From Cunninghamella blakesleeana (lineage: Eukaryota; Mucoromycota; Mucoromycetes; Mucorales; Cunninghamellaceae): DNA of 64,000 nt. How positions within the stretch are numbered: the first letter of the stretch is position 1; every line of letters begins with the position of its first letter. The stretch spans positions 3,837,501 through 3,901,500 of the forward strand of contig JAFCIZ010000005.1 in the NCBI GenBank assembly GCA_017871115.1, read 5' to 3'. The position numbers and the translations under genes were made by a program. Below, piece by piece: positions 62,012 through 64,000 of the stretch. A model generated the notes under the pieces. It did not search any database. It was not told the origin of the DNA and saw nothing but the letters and a program-made list of their open reading frames with translations.

Positions 62012-62981
62012 TTTTTATTTAATATATATTTATAATAATAATAACAAAAAATATATATTTCTTTATACTTCTATTATCTTAATTTATTTTAATAAAAAAA
62101 AAAAAAAAAGAATGTAAAGAGAGAAAGAAAGAGGTATAATTTTTTTTATATCATCAAAAATTAAACGCGCAATTGCCTATCCACGCAACCCTTTTCTCAA
62201 TTTTAAATTCCGCCTTTTGGCTGTAGCCCAACAGTCCCATAGCTGAGTTTTAACCTGTACTAAAGAACAGGATCCAATAGAGCAACTATGACATTGATCT
62301 CAAATCTTGTAAGGATATGCAAGTATATTAATAAAAAACAATTATTATTTTTTGAAATAAGCAAATAATTAAATAAGATAAAGCGTTAAAAAGGTATATA
62401 AATAGAATTAAAGTAATAATATATGTTAATAATAATATTCAATATAACTAAACATCAATATATGAGCATCAAAAAAGAAAGATCAAAAGTAGAAAAGAAA
62501 ACAAAAAAAAGTAACATTATTTTACCATGCTTATGGTTCGTAGAAATAAATATTGATATGGATATGAAATAATATGCATTAATTTTTCAAATAGTAATGT
62601 ATATTAAAAAAATTGACAACAGAAAAATCAGATTGAAAATACAGCGGTAAAATAAAAGAGTATCAATAAAAGCAAACACAAGAAGGTATTGGATGATTTT
62701 TTTTTTCTTTTCATATTTTTTTTTTTTATCATTATTATTTTATGACAATGAAAACTAAAAAAAATGAGAGAGAGAAGAGAGAGATTTAGTAAACCTGTTT
62801 TAATTTTAAATGGCATAGAAGAATTGGAAATTGAAACACCGTCAAATATTTGGTGTGTGGCTTAATATTTTGCAGGATATTAGTAGGTGGATTTTTTTTT
62901 ATTCTTCTCTCTTTCTCTTTTTTAATTTCTTTTTAAAAAATATAATTTATACAAATATACATATTTATATAACAGCATATA
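62012..62981. promoter_or_regulatory. Divergent region RPT4 / RPB5
   Basis: 970 nt between two housekeeping starts. Most is AT-rich, but about 62165-62330 is clearly less so and holds small stems: GGC(62219-62221)-TGTA-GCC and CCTGT (62254-62258)/ACAGG (62267-62271) with an 8-nt loop. No consensus proteasome element GGTGGCAAA was found. Whether the block is promoter or a short RNA is open. Confidence 0.45.
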
Positions 62982-63297
62982 ATGGATAATAGTAATAATG
63001 AAGTTACCAGATTATGGAGAGTATTCCGTACAACACATCAAATGGTCCACGATAGAGTAAATGATTTAATATAATTACTTTTCCATCCCATATTGTTTTT
63101 ATTATTATTATTATTATTATTATTTTTAAATTTTAAATAAAACAGATTAACTCACTTTTTTTTTTCTCTTTTTTATGTATGTATTTATATGTGAATAGGG
63201 TTACCTTGTATCTCAATCTGAATTAGATATGGAATTAGAAACTTTTAAACGTACTTTTGCTCCTTCTGGTGAAGTTGAGTATGTAGCATCCATTTTT

Positions 63298-63333
<36 letters not shown>

Positions 63334-64000
63334 GTAAAGATGAAATAGACAAGATATATTAATCATTTACTTTTTTTTTTCTTTTCCTTGTATTTTATAT
63401 TTAATATAATTAGTCGTGATCATTTAACTTTTGTAGTTCAAAAAAAAGATGATCCAACAGATCAATTACTTGTATTTTTCCCTAAAGATAAATCAGTGGG
63501 TGTGAAGCCTTTAAGAGTGTAAGTTTATATATATAAGAAAAGGCTATAGTTATTAAAAAAATAGAAAAAAGGGATGTTTTTATGAATTTAATTGATTTTA
63601 TATATTTATACAAACCACTTTTTTTTATTCTTCTCTACTATTATTGTTTTATATTTTACGTTACATTATATTATGTTATATATAGATATGTAGAACGTAT
63701 GGCACAGCAACAAATCCCTAAAGGAATTTGTGTATATCAAAACAGTTTAACATCATCAGCCAGTAAAGTCATGCAATCATTACCATCTAAACATACATTA
63801 GAATCCTTTAATGAAAATGAATTATTGGTGAACATCACACATCACGTCTTGGTACCAAAGCACGAAGTTCTTACAGCAGAAGAAAAGGCCATTTTATTAC
63901 AAAGATACCGTCTTAAGGATTCTCAATTACCACGTATTCAACATAGTGACCCTGTAGCTAGATATTATGGATTAAAACGTGGCCAAGTAGTTAAAATTTT
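62982..64000 (+). CDS. RPB5: RNA polymerase subunit RPB5 (ABC27), 3' end beyond window
   Basis: Subunit shared by RNA polymerases I, II and III. Exons: 62982-63056, 63199-63278, 63414-63518, 63686-beyond 64000; about 191 residues visible of roughly 210-220. The N-terminal jaw domain starts NEVTRLWRVFRTTHQMVHDR and continues GYLVSQSELDMELETFK, then FVVQKKDDPTDQLLVFFP. The C-terminal assembly domain, shared with archaeal Rpo5, reads VNITHHVLVPKHEVLTAEEK, LQRYRLKDSQLPRIQHSDP and ARYYGLKRGQVVKI at the window edge. Introns split the protein at HDR|GYL, VD|RDH and LRV|YVE, each rebuilding conserved text. The coding sequence is open to the last base. Confidence 0.95.

Overview
The window is nuclear DNA of a very AT-rich fungus. 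Evidence: short introns (mostly 60-150 nt) with GT..AG ends, a Zn2Cys6 factor, a Boi/Pob1 scaffold, an Ssk2/Wis4 MAPKKK, a TORC2 HbrB subunit and long Asn/Gln/Ser tracts in the proteins. The low G+C, many introns per gene and an SRF-like MADS factor fit an early-diverging lineage such as Mucoromycota; this placement is inference. No CRISPR array, IS element, intact transposon, tRNA or rRNA was recognised.

Layout: 22 genes. 1-9 kb: Boi-type SH3-SAM-PH scaffold (minus, 3' end outside the window) diverging from an SSK2/WIS4 MAPKKK. 10-16 kb: a PDK-family protein with degraded ATP motifs, then an Atf1-type bZIP factor (both minus), with a perfect CRE in the shared ATF/AVT promoter. 17-21 kb: vacuolar-type amino-acid transporter converging on an orphan seven-helix membrane protein. 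22-27 kb: succinate-semialdehyde dehydrogenase and mitochondrial malonyl-CoA:ACP transacylase. 27-35 kb: PH-domain protein and SART1/Snu66 splicing factor (minus), then the tiny PET100 gene on plus. 36-45 kb: acidic PHD-finger protein (minus), a 100-aa orphan and an acid-lipase-like enzyme (plus), and the HTD2-type dehydratase (minus). 46-50 kb: mitochondrial ribosomal protein bL21m and sphingosine-1-phosphate lyase. 51-58 kb: SRF/MCM1-like MADS factor, Zn2Cys6 factor and HbrB (all minus). 60-64 kb: RPT4 proteasome ATPase (minus) diverging from RPB5 (plus, cut by the window end).

Functional links: the MAPKKK and the ATF/CREB factor belong to the same stress-MAPK route in other fungi and lie about 4.5 kb apart. 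MCT1 and HTD2 are both steps of mitochondrial type II fatty-acid synthesis; with PET100, bL21m, the PDK-like protein and SSADH, mitochondrial metabolism is well represented. Boi and HbrB/TORC2 concern polarity and membrane growth.

Gene models were spliced by hand: exon phases were checked for every model, and junctions were chosen on frame, GT/AG signals and recalled family motifs. Several very short internal exons (10-27 nt) are needed or suggested. I found no convincing new defence, mobile or RNA system. The most worthwhile leads are the PDK-like protein lacking recognisable ATP motifs, the microexons, splice acceptors embedded in simple repeats, the CRE upstream of the ATF gene, the orphan 7TM and 100-aa proteins, and two intergenic blocks of unusual composition.
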